Part shown: piece by piece, positions 34,853 through 44,497 of the stretch
Layout: every line of letters starts with the position of its first letter
Position numbering within the stretch: position 1 is the stretch's first letter
From: a gamma proteobacterium endosymbiont of Lamellibrachia anaximandri
Lineage (GTDB): Bacteria; Pseudomonadota; Gammaproteobacteria; Chromatiales; Chromatiaceae
Direction: 5' to 3'
Assembly: GCA_016756855.1 (NCBI GenBank)
Contig: JAESPD010000019.1
Coordinates: forward strand, 1 to 59,428
Length of the DNA: 59,428 nt
Position numbers and translations under genes: made by a program
The notes under the pieces: generated by a model
What the model saw: the letters and a program-made list of their open reading frames with translations, nothing else
The model's database searches: none
What the model was told of the DNA's origin: nothing

Positions 34853-35439
34853 GGAATCACACTCATCACAAAACGCCGAAGTGGGGTGTTCACAGCTGCC
34901 ACGCCATCCCGGTCATGATCCCACCAGACTTTGACCACATACTGATTCAGACCATTGGTCGCAGCCCCATCGCATGCTGCATCATTTGGATCGAGAACTC
35001 CGGTGCCGTCCAGGGTGCCGGCGCCATCGTCCGGGGTGCTGTCGAGACAGATCACTCCCTGACCTCCGGGCAGCAGTGCCGCAACATTGGCAAACCAGAC
35101 AGAGGCATCGTAATCGGCCAGTTGTGCCGGCGTACAGCCCGCCGCCGCAGCGATACACCCCGGATCTGCAACGGCTGCAGATATCAGGTTATATTCGGCA
35201 TTGGTCACCCCGGCTGTATTGGAGCGCAACCGGTCAGCACCATCCAGCACCAGCATGGTCGCCAATGAGGACTGCATTGCACCCTGGTTGCTCTTCAGGG
35301 AGTTGAACTGCATGCCCGCAACCCCCAGCAATCCAATGGAGAGGATGATGACAGTGACCAGCACCTCCATCAGGGTGAAACCTGCATGGCGGTTTGTTGA
35401 TGTCTCTCTCTGTCTGGATCTCATCTCGATTCCCGTCAT
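34849..35439 (-). CDS. pilV: type IV pilus minor pilin PilV
   Basis: A prepilin of 196 residues whose leader ends TNRHAG before FTLMEVLVTVIILSIGLLGVAG. The next stretch, MQFNSLKSNQGAMQSSLAT, is typical of PilV. I give ATG 35439 (a TTG precedes it); ATG 35424 has a better ribosome site (GGGA six bases upstream) and may be the real start. Four Cys in the C-terminal part may form disulfides. Confidence 0.9.
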   Translation of the reverse strand: MTGIEMRSRQRETSTNRHAGFTLMEVLVTVIILSIGLLGVAGMQFNSLKSNQGAMQSSLATMLVLDGADRLRSNTAGVTNAEYNLISAAVADPGCIAAAAGCTPAQLADYDASVWFANVAALLPGGQGVICLDSTPDDGAGTLDGTGVLDPNDAACDGAATNGLNQYVVKVWWDHDRDGVAAVNTPLRRFVMSVIP

Positions 35440-35444
35440 CAACT

Positions 35445-35963
35445 TCAGTTACAGGCCGCCCTGGCCACAGAGACATACCCGGTCACCGTAACCCTGAACG
35501 CCCTGCCCTGCTGTCCCGTGCAGTGCGCCAGTTCCGTGTTGATCGATAGATCGTTAGCGTTATCCAGCTCACCATTGACGGTGAAGCGAACGAAATCCGG
35601 CGCCGCCAGGACAGTCATCGTTCCCCCCGGGACACCCCAGACCCGCAGCAGTGGACCATCATCTGCCAGGGCGTAACTCCCATCAGTATTCACATCGGTA
35701 AACAACAGCCAGCCGTTTTCCCAGTTATCCTGGTCACAAGCGGTATTGGCTGTATTACTGGCGCAGACCGCGACAGGCAACTTGCGTTTCACCCCCTCAC
35801 TGCGGGCCAGATTCAAGGCCATCACCAGATCGTTGGCATAAGCGGCCGACTGGTTGTTGGCCATCATAGTGGTGAATGCCGGTATCCCTACAGCCAGCAG
35901 GATGATGCCCGCCGCCAGGGTGACCATCAATTCAATCAGGGTAAATCCGCGTAATCTGCTCAT
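35445..35963 (-). CDS. fimT: type IV minor pilin FimT/GspH-like
   Basis: A 172-residue prepilin: MSRLRG then FTLIELMVTLAAGIILLAVG, followed by the GspH/FimT domain (NDLVMALNLARSEGVKRKLP, later AACN at the end). The frame is open 77 codons further upstream, but that part has no leader features. ATG 35963 has GAGAG nine bases upstream. First gene of the minor pilin operon; FimT can also bind DNA for uptake in some species. pilV follows almost at once. Confidence 0.88.
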   Translation of the reverse strand: MSRLRGFTLIELMVTLAAGIILLAVGIPAFTTMMANNQSAAYANDLVMALNLARSEGVKRKLPVAVCASNTANTACDQDNWENGWLLFTDVNTDGSYALADDGPLLRVWGVPGGTMTVLAAPDFVRFTVNGELDNANDLSINTELAHCTGQQGRAFRVTVTGYVSVARAACN

Positions 35964-36131
35964 CTCGATACTCTCTATAGCAAAAACCTGGGGCCTGTTT
36001 ACCACCAACAGGATAAACTGCACCGATTTCCCGATAAACGGTGTCTCTAAACCGAGAAATGTGAAGCGGTCGACACTGGGGTGCGGAGAATGAGTCGGAC
36101 AATAGCACCAAAAATCATAGGGCAGTAATCC

Positions 36132-37223
36132 ATGAGTGATTGTCTCATTATCGGCGGCGGCATCATCGGTATGCTGACCGCATGGGAACTTCAATCCACC
36201 GGCATGCGGGTGACGCTGATCGAACGCCGGGAAACCGGTCGTGAATCCTCATGGGCAGGGGGCGGCATCGTCTCCCCGCTCTACCCCTGGCGCTATGCGG
36301 ATTCGGTCACCGCACTGGCCGGCTGGAGCCAGTCCCATTACACAGATCTGGCCCGTTCGCTCACCCGCGATAGCGGCATCGACCCGGAATATACCCAAAA
36401 TGGCCTGCTCATTCTGCAGCCGGGTGATGAGAAGCGTGCGACTGCTTGGGCAAAAGAGACCGGACAGACCCTGCAGCTGCTGAACGAACCTGCGACGAGG
36501 GAGTGCGAGCCGGCCCTCGCAACCACAGCGGAAACCGCAGTCTGGATGCCGCAGGTTGCCCAGATACGCAACCCGCGTCTGGCAAAAGCAACCAGGCTCG
36601 CCATCGACCCCCTGGTCAAAATCATCGAGGATGCAGAGGTCACCGAACTGCTTGTCCGGGACGGACGTATCACCGGCATTAAAACCGGCGGCGGCCGTAT
36701 CGAGGCAGACCGGGTAGTGATCTGTGCCGGCGCATGGAGTGGGCGCCTGTTGCAGGGAATGCCAGTGGCCCCGAATATCTCACCGGTACGGGGACAGATG
36801 ATCCTTTTCAAAGGCCAGCCGGGGGATGTTTCGCGAATCGTGTTACACAAAAACCGCTATGTCATTCCCCGCCGGGATGGCAGGGTTCTGGTAGGCAGTA
36901 CCCTGGAGCACAGTGATTTCAAAAAAACAACCTCCAACGAGGCCAGAGAGGAACTGAAAAAGTACGCAATTCAGCACTTCCCCGTGCTTGAAGATGCCGG
37001 GATCGAGCACCATTGGGCGGGACTGCGTCCAGGTTCACCGCACGGTATCCCCTACATCGGTCCGGTACCCGAAATCAATGGCCTCTACGTCAATTCCGGC
37101 CACTACCGTAACGGCGTGGTGTTGGCCCCCGCTTCTGCCCGCCTGATGGCAGATGTGATCCTGGAGAGAGAACCGATTCTCGACCCGAGGCCCTATGCCC
37201 TGGATGCACCCCGCGAGGATTGA
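36132..37223 (+). CDS. thiO: glycine oxidase ThiO
   Basis: FAD-dependent oxidase of 363 residues. The N-terminus has the dinucleotide fold CLIIGGGIIGMLTAWEL, followed by SSWAGGGIVSPLYPWRYAD, a signature of ThiO. The C-terminus has HHWAGLRPGSPHGIPYIGP and NSGHYRNGVVLAPASA. It oxidises glycine to iminoglyoxylate for thiazole (thiamine) synthesis. No other thi gene is nearby. It is divergent from the pilin operon with a 168-bp gap; D-amino acid dehydrogenase is a weaker alternative. Confidence 0.88.
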   Translation: MSDCLIIGGGIIGMLTAWELQSTGMRVTLIERRETGRESSWAGGGIVSPLYPWRYADSVTALAGWSQSHYTDLARSLTRDSGIDPEYTQNGLLILQPGDEKRATAWAKETGQTLQLLNEPATRECEPALATTAETAVWMPQVAQIRNPRLAKATRLAIDPLVKIIEDAEVTELLVRDGRITGIKTGGGRIEADRVVICAGAWSGRLLQGMPVAPNISPVRGQMILFKGQPGDVSRIVLHKNRYVIPRRDGRVLVGSTLEHSDFKKTTSNEAREELKKYAIQHFPVLEDAGIEHHWAGLRPGSPHGIPYIGPVPEINGLYVNSGHYRNGVVLAPASARLMADVILEREPILDPRPYALDAPRED

Positions 37224-37272
37224 ATTGGATCCGGCCGGATTCTGAGACTATAATCGCCCGTCGTTACCCTAA

Positions 37273-37391
37273 GTACTCCATCAACATTGCAGTGATGGGT
37301 ATGGCAGTGGCTGCCGTAGGGTGGATAAGTGAAACGCATCCACCTTTCCAGCAACCATCTCGGTGGATGCGCTATGGCTTATCCACCCTAC
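37273..37391 (+). repeat. ~120-bp palindromic repeat element, copy 2
   Basis: Same unit as 15654-15774, in opposite orientation: GTACTCCATCAACATTG, TGATGGGTATGGCAGTGGC, then the hairpin from GTAGGGTGGATAAGTG to CTTATCCACCCTAC. Differences from copy 1 are scattered substitutions and a 2-bp length change. Confidence 0.8.
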
Positions 37392-37453
37392 CGCTCTGTC
37401 GAAGCCCATCAAAGCAAGGTTGTTACTGCACTAGCGGGTGAACAAGCATTAAT

Positions 37454-37529
<76 letters not shown>

Positions 37530-37569
37530 TTTTCAGGTTCTTACAGGACCCGCCACAGCGACGGCAAAA

Positions 37570-37911
37570 ATGCGCATCTTCAAAATCGCCTTCCTCAATC
37601 AGGGCAAGGTTTATGAAGTCTTTGCCCGAAAGGTGCAGCAGGGCGAGCTTTACGGGTTCGTGGAACTCGAAGACCTCATCTTCGAACAGAGCAATTCCCT
37701 GGTCATTGATCCTTCCTCGGAAAAGCTGCAGGAGGAGTTTGCCGGCGTCAACCGCACACTGATACCCATCCACGCAGTCATCCGCATCGACGAAGTCGAG
37801 AAAGAGGGACCCGGCAGGATCACGGAACTGGACGCAAAATCCAATATCACCCCCTTCCCAACCTCCTTCTTCAAACCGGACCGCAAGCCGGACCGCAAGC
37901 CGGAAAAATAG
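37570..37911 (+). CDS. DUF1820 family protein
   Basis: A 113-residue soluble protein matching DUF1820: RIFKIAFLNQGKVYEVFARK, GELYGFVELEDLIF and LIPIHAVIRIDEVEKEG. Function is unknown; the family is common in gammaproteobacteria. The tail ends with a tandem of DRKP repeats (FKPDRKPDRKPEK), probably slippage. It sits just after the tRNA and may share its transcript. Confidence 0.85.
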   Translation: MRIFKIAFLNQGKVYEVFARKVQQGELYGFVELEDLIFEQSNSLVIDPSSEKLQEEFAGVNRTLIPIHAVIRIDEVEKEGPGRITELDAKSNITPFPTSFFKPDRKPDRKPEK

Positions 37912-37930
37912 CAGGACACACTCCTCAAGC

Positions 37931-38017
37931 GTAGGCCTGATCAAGCGCAGCGGATCAGGCGAAATATGCCATGCACAAACTGCCTGTGCCGGATCCGCTA
38001 TGCTTGATCCGGCCTAC
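37931..38017. repeat. REP pair (REPIN), copy E
   Basis: Unit 1 (37931-37960): GTAGGCCTGATCAAGCGCAG closing with CGGATCAGGC. Unit 2 (37988-38017): inverted, from GCCGGATCCGCTATGC to TTGATCCGGCCTAC. Spacer 27 bp. Located between DUF1820 and the ankyrin gene. Confidence 0.85.
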
Positions 38018-38100
38018 ATATCCCAGCCATTGCGGATCGTCATTGCCGCCACCCAACACCGGGATGGATACTGCTGCACTCCCGTTTTGCAGGATTCCCC

Positions 38101-38655
38101 ATGTATCGCTCACTGCTCTTGTTAGCCTCACTGACGCTTTTTCTCACCGCCTGTTCGCAACAGGAGCCAGTCTTCGAGTCGGATAATCCGCCCCTGATCA
38201 CTGCCGCTGAGAAAGGGGATATGAGCGAACTCGACAGACTGCTGAGCCAGGACAGCACTATCGATGTGATCGATGCCTGCCACTGGACCCCCCTGATGAA
38301 GGCAGCACTCAACGGCCATGCGGAAGCAGTGGAGCGTTTGCTGGATGCCGACGCCGACGTCAATCTTACAGATAAAGGCGGCTACTCAGCGGTCATGCTG
38401 GCAGCATCGAACAACCATGCCCGCGTGGTCAGGTTGCTGCTGAAACAGGGGGCCAACATCGACCAGGCAGAGACCACCGGCGGCTGGACTGCCCTCATCT
38501 GGGCCGCCAAACTGGGGCACGGGGAGACGGTTGAAACACTGCTGACTCATCGGGCCAACCCCGGCCTGCGTGATCTCAAAGGACGCAGCGCACTGGACTG
38601 GGCTCACGCCCAGGAACATCAGGCCATTATCGAACGCCTTTCCGAAAGAGGATAA
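38101..38655 (+). CDS. ankyrin-repeat lipoprotein
   Basis: A 184-residue protein with a lipoprotein signal (LLLLASLTLFLTAC, lipobox Cys at 18). The mature part has about four to five ankyrin repeats, with repeats such as WTPLMKAALNGHAEAVERLL, YSAVMLAASNNHARVVRLLL and WTALIWAAKLGHGETVETLL. It likely scaffolds protein contacts at the inner face of the outer membrane or in the periplasm. No enzyme domain is present. Confidence 0.88.
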   Translation: MYRSLLLLASLTLFLTACSQQEPVFESDNPPLITAAEKGDMSELDRLLSQDSTIDVIDACHWTPLMKAALNGHAEAVERLLDADADVNLTDKGGYSAVMLAASNNHARVVRLLLKQGANIDQAETTGGWTALIWAAKLGHGETVETLLTHRANPGLRDLKGRSALDWAHAQEHQAIIERLSERG

Positions 38656-38788
38656 ACCCAACAGACTATTTCACTCGATCCCTTGGCCCTGCATTAATGG
38701 TTGAATCATTGACCTGAATCATGCGACCACGACTGATTACGGGCCTATTATTTAAAGGACAGCAATCTCATTCCGGGAGGGGTTCACC

Positions 38789-39250
38789 ATGGCAATCAGC
38801 AACGACCAGGAGTTACGCAAGGTACTGAATGAACTGCCGGCAACCGAACAGCGCGATCTGGGCTGTCGTTTCGTCGCGAGTGTGCGCCACCTCAGTGAGG
38901 ATCCGCGAATTGGCCAGGCGCTTGAAGTGATTGCTGAAAGGAGTGGGCAGCCGGATGAGATGCTGTCCGCCTACAAAGGGGTCAAGTCGCTCTCAAACCA
39001 GACCTATACCGCCTGCGGCCGGGATGCCGACTGGGCGATTCAGGCAGAGCACTTCGTCGCCGCAGCCGCTGCTGCCTGCCTGCTGCCCGAGGGACAGATC
39101 AGCAACAACACCAACCTCGCCTGGAAGGCCGCTGTTCAGGCACGCATGGCCAAGAACTGCGAAATGATTCTCAACGATGCGGGAGAGGTGGATAACGAGG
39201 CGCAGAAGCAGTATGCCATCGCCGAAGCATTTATCTCGGAAAACAGGTGA
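38789..39250 (+). CDS. hypothetical soluble protein (153 aa)
   Basis: Mostly helical and Ala-rich, with YTACGRDADWAIQAEHFVAAAAAACLLP in its centre (two Cys). No signal, no membrane segment, no domain I know. A very strong ribosome site (GGGAGGGG, six bases before ATG) suggests high expression. It stands alone between the ankyrin gene and the repeat at 39258. Confidence 0.65.
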   Translation: MAISNDQELRKVLNELPATEQRDLGCRFVASVRHLSEDPRIGQALEVIAERSGQPDEMLSAYKGVKSLSNQTYTACGRDADWAIQAEHFVAAAAAACLLPEGQISNNTNLAWKAAVQARMAKNCEMILNDAGEVDNEAQKQYAIAEAFISENR

Positions 39251-39257
39251 TTAAACG

Positions 39258-39324
39258 GTAGGAGCGGCGCCCCGCCGCGAAAACTCCGTAGATAGGCAAA
39301 TCGCGGCGGTGGCGCCGCTCCTGC
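39258..39324. repeat. GTAGGAGCGGCGCC palindromic repeat
   Basis: GTAGGAGCGGCGCCCCGCC with GCGA pairs with TCGCGGCGGTGGCGCCGC followed by TCCTGC, giving a 67-bp hairpin. Repeats starting GTAGGAGCGGC are widespread in gammaproteobacteria. It lies between convergent genes. Confidence 0.75.
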
Positions 39325-39374
39325 AACCTCTTCGCAGCAAGCTTTGGGAGATCACGCCCATAGCGATTAAGAGG

Positions 39375-40499
39375 CTACCCCTTCCCGTCGATCAACGAGA
39401 CGCCATCCAATCCGTTGGCCAGACCTCCATTACCCCTGTTCATGCCAAGTTTGATCATAAGGCGCACATCATTGGCGGAGTCCGCATGGGCCAACGCATC
39501 CTCATAGCTGATCTCACCCTGTTCATAAAGTCGGTAGAGAGATTGGTCGAAGGTGATCATGCCATGCTCCGTGGAACGCTTCATCAACTCCTTCAGCTTT
39601 GGGATATCCCCTTTACGAATCAGATCCGCCGCCAGTGGAGTATTCAGCAGAATCTCGAAACAGGCTCGTCGACCATTGCCATCCGACCGCCGCAACAGCT
39701 GTTGGGCCACAATCGCCCGTAGATTGAGGGAGAGATCCATGAAGATCTGATCCCGATGATCTTCCGGAAAAAAGTGAATAATTCGATCCAATGCCTGATT
39801 GGCATTGTTGGCATGCAGGGTGGAGAGACAGAGATGTCCCGTTTCGGCAAAGGTCAGCGCATGCTCCATTGTCTCGCGGGTACGAATCTCGCCAATCAGG
39901 ATCACATCCGGCGCCTGGCGCAAGGTATTCTTCAGCGCAACCTCGTAGGATTCCGTATCCAGTCCCACCTCACGTTGGGTAATGATGCAGCCATCGTGAT
40001 TATGGATGTATTCGATCGGATCTTCGATACTGATGATATGGCCACTGCTCTTGTTGTTGCGATGACCAATCATCGAGGCCAGGGAGGTCGACTTACCGGT
40101 GCCCGTCGCCCCCACGAAAATCACCAGTCCACGCTTGCTCATCGCCAGATCCTGCAGCACCGGCGGCAGACGCAGTTCCCCCATGGTGGGGATAGTGCTC
40201 TCGATACGGCGCAGCACCATGCCCATCGAGTCCCGCTGCACAAAGGCACTGACCCGAAAACGTCCAATGCCCTTCGCATTTATGGCGAAGTTGCACTCAT
40301 GGGTTTCATCGAATTCACGCTGCTGCGAATCGGTCATGATATTGAGGGTGTAGTCCTTCGCCTGTTTGGCGCTGACTGCGGTCCTGCTGACCGGGACGAT
40401 ACGCCCATCCACCTTGATGGAGGGGGCTCTGCCCGCCGTAATAAACAGATCGGAGGCCTTTTTCTGGACCATCATGGCCAGCAGCACATTAAATTCCAT
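39375..40499 (-). CDS. pilU: type IV pilus retraction ATPase PilU
   Basis: A 374-residue secretion ATPase with Walker A VGATGTGKSTSLASM, Asp box ISIEDPIEYIHNHDG, Walker B DVILIGEIRTRETMEHAL and His box GHLCLSTLHANNANQ. The TQREVGLDTESYEVALKN segment and C-terminal tail separate it from PilT. It helps PilT retract pili. ATG 40499 has GAGGA about seven bases upstream; the upstream in-frame ATG does not. It follows pilT on the same strand after 151 bp. Confidence 0.93.
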   Translation of the reverse strand: MEFNVLLAMMVQKKASDLFITAGRAPSIKVDGRIVPVSRTAVSAKQAKDYTLNIMTDSQQREFDETHECNFAINAKGIGRFRVSAFVQRDSMGMVLRRIESTIPTMGELRLPPVLQDLAMSKRGLVIFVGATGTGKSTSLASMIGHRNNKSSGHIISIEDPIEYIHNHDGCIITQREVGLDTESYEVALKNTLRQAPDVILIGEIRTRETMEHALTFAETGHLCLSTLHANNANQALDRIIHFFPEDHRDQIFMDLSLNLRAIVAQQLLRRSDGNGRRACFEILLNTPLAADLIRKGDIPKLKELMKRSTEHGMITFDQSLYRLYEQGEISYEDALAHADSANDVRLMIKLGMNRGNGGLANGLDGVSLIDGKG

Positions 40500-40650
40500 G
40501 TTCATTCCTCGTTGAAAAACCCCACTCATCCTATGATAGGGGTCGGTTTCTTTTGTTCACGCCAGGGCCTGAATTAAATTGATAAATTCCAAGGCATTTG
40601 AAACCTCGTTGATCGATCAATTTTGACTCCGGCCCCTCTTGATTTTAAGT

Positions 40651-41685
40651 TTAGAAAGAATCTTTGTTCTGCGCCTTGGCCTTGGCATCCAGACGACTGA
40701 TCACGCCCTTGTCCACCAGCTCTTTCAGACTCTGGTCCATCGTCTGCATACCCGATGCCTGGCCCGTCTGGATAGCCGAATACATCTGCGCCACCTTGTC
40801 TTCACGAATCAGGTTACGGATCGCCGGGGTGCCGATCATGATCTCCCACGCCGCGGTGCGCCCACCGCCGATCTTCTTCAGCAGCGTCTGGGCAATAACC
40901 GCCCGCAGCGATTCCGACAGCATGGAGCGCACCATCGATTTCTCCCCAGCGGGAAACACGTCGATGATTCGGTCGATGGTCTTGGCGGCAGAGCTGGTAT
41001 GCAGGGTGCCGAACACCAGATGGCCGGTCTCAGCCGCCGTCATCGCCAGACGGATGGTCTCCAGGTCGCGCAGCTCGCCCACCAGAATGATGTCCGGATC
41101 TTCACGCAGGGCAGAGCGTAGCGCCTCACTGAAGCCCAGTGTGTCCCGATGGACCTCGCGCTGATTCAGCAGGCACTTTTTACTGGTGTGAACAAACTCA
41201 ATGGGGTCTTCGATGGTAAGGATGTGGGCGTAGTCATTGTCGTTTTTGTAGTCCATCATCGCCGCCAGGGTGGTGGACTTGCCCGAGCCAGTGGGTCCGG
41301 TCACCAGCACCAGCCCACGGGGTACATCCACAATCTCCTTGAAAGAGTTGGGACAGCCCAGATCCTCCAACGTCAGTACCTTGGAGGGGATGGTACGAAA
41401 AACCGCAGATGCGCCCCGCGCCTGATTGAATGCGTTGACACGAAAACGGGCCAGGCCGGGAATCTCGAAGGAGAAATCAGTCTCGAGAAACTCCTCGAAA
41501 TCCTTCCGCTGCTTATCGTTCATGATGTCGTAGACAAGCCCGTGGACCACTTTATGCTCCAGCGCCGGCACATTGATGCGCCGGATATCTCCATCCACGC
41601 GGATCATCGGCGGCAGTCCGGATGACAGATGCAGGTCGGACGCATTGTGTTTGACACTGAATGCCAAAAGTTCGGCGATATCCAT
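40651..41685 (-). CDS. pilT: type IV pilus retraction ATPase PilT
   Basis: A 344-residue hexameric ATPase that depolymerises pili for twitching. MDIAELLAFSVKHNASDLH is the PilT start. Walker A is TGPTGSGKSTTLAAM, then LTIEDPIEFVHTSKK, DIILVGELRDLETIRLAM and GHLVFGTLHTSSAAKTIDR. pilU follows downstream, as in Pseudomonas, and yggS is divergent upstream. Confidence 0.96.
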   Translation of the reverse strand: MDIAELLAFSVKHNASDLHLSSGLPPMIRVDGDIRRINVPALEHKVVHGLVYDIMNDKQRKDFEEFLETDFSFEIPGLARFRVNAFNQARGASAVFRTIPSKVLTLEDLGCPNSFKEIVDVPRGLVLVTGPTGSGKSTTLAAMMDYKNDNDYAHILTIEDPIEFVHTSKKCLLNQREVHRDTLGFSEALRSALREDPDIILVGELRDLETIRLAMTAAETGHLVFGTLHTSSAAKTIDRIIDVFPAGEKSMVRSMLSESLRAVIAQTLLKKIGGGRTAAWEIMIGTPAIRNLIREDKVAQMYSAIQTGQASGMQTMDQSLKELVDKGVISRLDAKAKAQNKDSF

Positions 41686-41924
41686 TCATTTCCCTCAGAT
41701 AGAAGAACCGGCGCGACGACCCTGTTAAGAGCGCCGCTTATCTATTATCGCCAATAATAACGGCACTTGCGCCGGTTTCTACAAATTGTTTGTCGCCACC
41801 CCGTGCAGGCAGGCATTTGATTTATGCCGACACTGCCCATACTCTCAACCAGACCCCTTATCATTTACACCCTGCTGTGATCATAAAACCCAGGCAGAAT
41901 GTAATTTTTTGTAAACTAGCGACC

Positions 41925-42623
41925 ATGAGCAGCATCGAACAGAGACTCACCAGTGTACGGCAACGCATCAGGCAGGCGGAGCGCCAGGCTGAACGAACAC
42001 CCGCCGGCACCACTTTGCTGGCTGTCAGCAAGACCCGCACGGTGAATGAAATCCGCGCCGCCGCTGACGCCGGGCAGACCGCCTTCGGCGAGAACTATCT
42101 GCAGGATGCCCTGGAAAAGATCGATGCACTTGCAGACCTGGAACTCGAATGGCACTTCATCGGTCGGATACAGAGTAATAAAACAAAACCCATCGCAGAA
42201 AATTTTGACTGGGTTCACAGTATCGCAAGTTTGAAACACGCGCGAAGATTGGGTGAACAGCGTCCCCCCGGGCGAGCGCCTCTGAAAATCTGCATTCAGG
42301 TCAACACCAGCGGGGAGGCCAGCAAGGGCGGCCACGAACCGGAACAACTGCCGGAACTGCTCAAGGCGTACCAAGCCCTGCCCGGTATCGAGGTGATGGG
42401 ACTGATGACCATTCCGGCACCGGCGGATGATGAGGCAGCACAGCGCCGCCCCTTCCGGTTGTTGCGGCATCTGCGAGACACTCTGCGCAGCGATGAACTG
42501 CCGCTGGAGACCCTTTCGATGGGCATGTCCGGCGATCTGGAGGCAGCGATTTTGGAGGGCGCAACCATTGTTCGCATCGGCACGGCCATTTTTGGCCCCC
42601 GGCAGTATAATAGTGTTGCGTAG
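41925..42623 (+). CDS. yggS: PLP homeostasis protein (YggS family)
   Basis: A 232-residue PLP-binding barrel protein. The PLP Lys is in LLAVSKTRTVNEIR, followed by FGENYLQDALEK, LEWHFIGRIQSNKTKPIA and LSMGMSGDLEAAILEGAT. It buffers pyridoxal phosphate and affects amino-acid pools. The frame is open 45 codons upstream, but ATG 41925 gives the normal length. It leads the conserved yggS-proC-yggT-yggU cluster. Confidence 0.93.
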   Translation: MSSIEQRLTSVRQRIRQAERQAERTPAGTTLLAVSKTRTVNEIRAAADAGQTAFGENYLQDALEKIDALADLELEWHFIGRIQSNKTKPIAENFDWVHSIASLKHARRLGEQRPPGRAPLKICIQVNTSGEASKGGHEPEQLPELLKAYQALPGIEVMGLMTIPAPADDEAAQRRPFRLLRHLRDTLRSDELPLETLSMGMSGDLEAAILEGATIVRIGTAIFGPRQYNSVA

Positions 42624-42644
42624 TGTCTATTCTGAAACTAATGA

Positions 42645-42725
42645 TTCACCACGAAGCGCACAAAGGACACGAAGAAAATATTTTATTAATCAATTTATTA
42701 CATTTTTTCACCTAGTGGTGAAAAT
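42645..42725. repeat. CACGAAG-type palindromic repeat, copy 2
   Basis: TTCACCACGAAGCGCACAAA, then GGACACGAAGAAAA, TTAATCAATTTATTAC and CTAGTGGTGAAAA. The left part and centre match copies 1 and 3; the right arm is diverged. It separates yggS from proC. Confidence 0.75.
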
Positions 42726-42787
42726 CGTTTTTTGCACGGGCAACCACTTACCAACCATTGACCCCGACTACCATTAAAGAAGCATCC

Positions 42788-43615
42788 ATGAAACTAAACA
42801 GCATTACCTTTATCGGCGGCGGCAATATGGCTGCATCTCTTATCAGTGGATTGATCGCGGACGGCTATGACCCTGCGCATATCACCGCCAGTGATCCGAA
42901 TAAAGAGCGACTGTCTCAACTCGCCGCCAACTACGCCATTCACACTGAAACCGATAACGATGCCGCCGTTCAAAACGCCGACATCGTGGTCCTGGCGGTC
43001 AAACCCCAGGTTCTGGAATCGGTGGTCCGCGACTTGGCCGGCGCCATCTGGCGCCATCAGCCGCTGGTCATTTCAATCGCCGCAGGAGTGAGAGAGGCGG
43101 CATTGCGGGAGTGGCTGGGAGAAGATATCGCCCTGGTTCGCACCATGCCCAACACACCGGCAATGATTCAGTCCGGCGCCTGCGGTTTGCATGCCAGCGA
43201 AAATGTCAGCGACATTCAGAAAGATCAGGCTGAGAGCATCCTGCGCGCTGTGGGACTCACCTGCTGGGTGAGCGACGAAAGCCAGATGGATGCAGTAACC
43301 GCACTCTCCGGCAGCGGACCGGCCTACTTTTTTCTCGTCATGGAGGCGATGGAGGCCGCCGCCGTCAAGATGGGCCTTGAAGCAGAAAACGCCCGCCTGC
43401 TCACCCTGCAGACTGCACTGGGGGCAGCCCGCATGGCGATGGAAAGCAAGGACTCCCCGGCCACGCTGCGGGAAAAGGTCACTTCTCCAGGCGGCACCAC
43501 CGAACGGGCATTGGGTATTCTGCAAGAAGGGGGGCTTCCGGCGCTGTTCGAACAGGCGCTCAACGGTGCTCGTGACCGGTCCCAGGAACTCTCAGAGATA
43601 TTGGGAGGAAAATGA
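42788..43615 (+). CDS. proC: pyrroline-5-carboxylate reductase
   Basis: NAD(P)H-dependent last step of proline synthesis, 275 residues from ATG 42788. It begins ITFIGGGNMAASLISGL (Rossmann fold), then VVLAVKPQVLESVV, VRTMPNTPAMIQSGACGL and the P5CR signature DAVTALSGSGPAYFFLVME. Ten extra in-frame residues upstream lack a ribosome site. It overlaps yggT by 4 bp. Confidence 0.97.
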   Translation: MKLNSITFIGGGNMAASLISGLIADGYDPAHITASDPNKERLSQLAANYAIHTETDNDAAVQNADIVVLAVKPQVLESVVRDLAGAIWRHQPLVISIAAGVREAALREWLGEDIALVRTMPNTPAMIQSGACGLHASENVSDIQKDQAESILRAVGLTCWVSDESQMDAVTALSGSGPAYFFLVMEAMEAAAVKMGLEAENARLLTLQTALGAARMAMESKDSPATLREKVTSPGGTTERALGILQEGGLPALFEQALNGARDRSQELSEILGGK

Positions 43616-44190
43616 TGGACGGCAACTACCTGGCAAATCCGGCAATCTTCCTGATTCAGACGCTCTTCGGCCTCTACATTCTGGCGGTGATGCTGCGTCT
43701 GATACTGCAACTGGTGAAGGCGGATTTTTATAATCCCGTCTCGCAGTTTCTGGTGCGGGCCACCAATCCTCCCCTCAAACTGTTACGCCGTTTCATACCC
43801 GGCTTCGGCGGCATCGATATCTCCTCCATCGTTTTGGCCTGGATATTAAAAGCCGCGGAACTGGGCCTGGTGATTCTGCTCAGTGGCGCCTCGGTCAGCG
43901 CCCTCGGTCCAATCCTCTGGGCCATTCCTGAACTGGTGGAGTTGCTGATCAACATATTTCTCTTTGCGATCCTGATCCAGGTTATCCTGAGCTGGATCAA
44001 CCCCGGCGCGTACAATCCCGTCTCGGCACTGCTCCACTCACTGACCGATCCGGTAATGCGGCCCGCCCGTAGAATCCTGCCCCCTATCTCAGGCCTCGAC
44101 CTCTCGCCCATGCTGGTCATGATCGGGCTGGTACTACTGAAAATGCTGCTGCTGCCGCCACTGCGTGTAATCACCGACAGTCCATTTTGA
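43612..44190 (+). CDS. yggT: YggT family membrane protein
   Basis: A 192-residue inner-membrane protein with two YggT repeats, each with two helices and a conserved loop: [27 protein letters not shown] and [28 protein letters not shown], in part. It is linked to osmotic tolerance and cell division in other organisms, but biochemical function is unknown. It overlaps proC and yggU by 4 bp. Confidence 0.93.
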   Translation: MMDGNYLANPAIFLIQTLFGLYILAVMLRLILQLVKADFYNPVSQFLVRATNPPLKLLRRFIPGFGGIDISSIVLAWILKAAELGLVILLSGASVSALGPILWAIPELVELLINIFLFAILIQVILSWINPGAYNPVSALLHSLTDPVMRPARRILPPISGLDLSPMLVMIGLVLLKMLLLPPLRVITDSPF

Positions 44191-44480
44191 GTGACTGGTA
44201 TCGCTGGAATGGGGACGATCTGACCCTGCGACTGCGCATTCAACCCAAAGCCTCGCGGGATACCTTTGTCGGCCCTCACGGCGATGAATTTAAGATTCGC
44301 ATCACCGCTCCACCCGTCGATGGCAAGGCCAACGCACATCTCATCAAACTCCTGTCCAAGGCATTTGGTGTACCCCGCAGCCAGGTGACGCTGGTGAGCG
44401 GTGAAACTTCACGTTCAAAATGCCTGCGCATCCATGCCCCCCAGAAATCACCCATTCCCGTGAACAAGCGCCCAACTTGA
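44187..44480 (+). CDS. yggU: DUF167 family protein YggU
   Basis: A 97-residue small alpha/beta protein. [38 protein letters not shown] and [16 protein letters not shown] match DUF167. It starts at TTG 44187, inside the yggT stop (TTGA), so it depends on coupling to yggT. Function unknown. Confidence 0.92.
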   Translation: MSDWYRWNGDDLTLRLRIQPKASRDTFVGPHGDEFKIRITAPPVDGKANAHLIKLLSKAFGVPRSQVTLVSGETSRSKCLRIHAPQKSPIPVNKRPT

Positions 44481-44497
44481 ACACTGGAAAGAGACAA

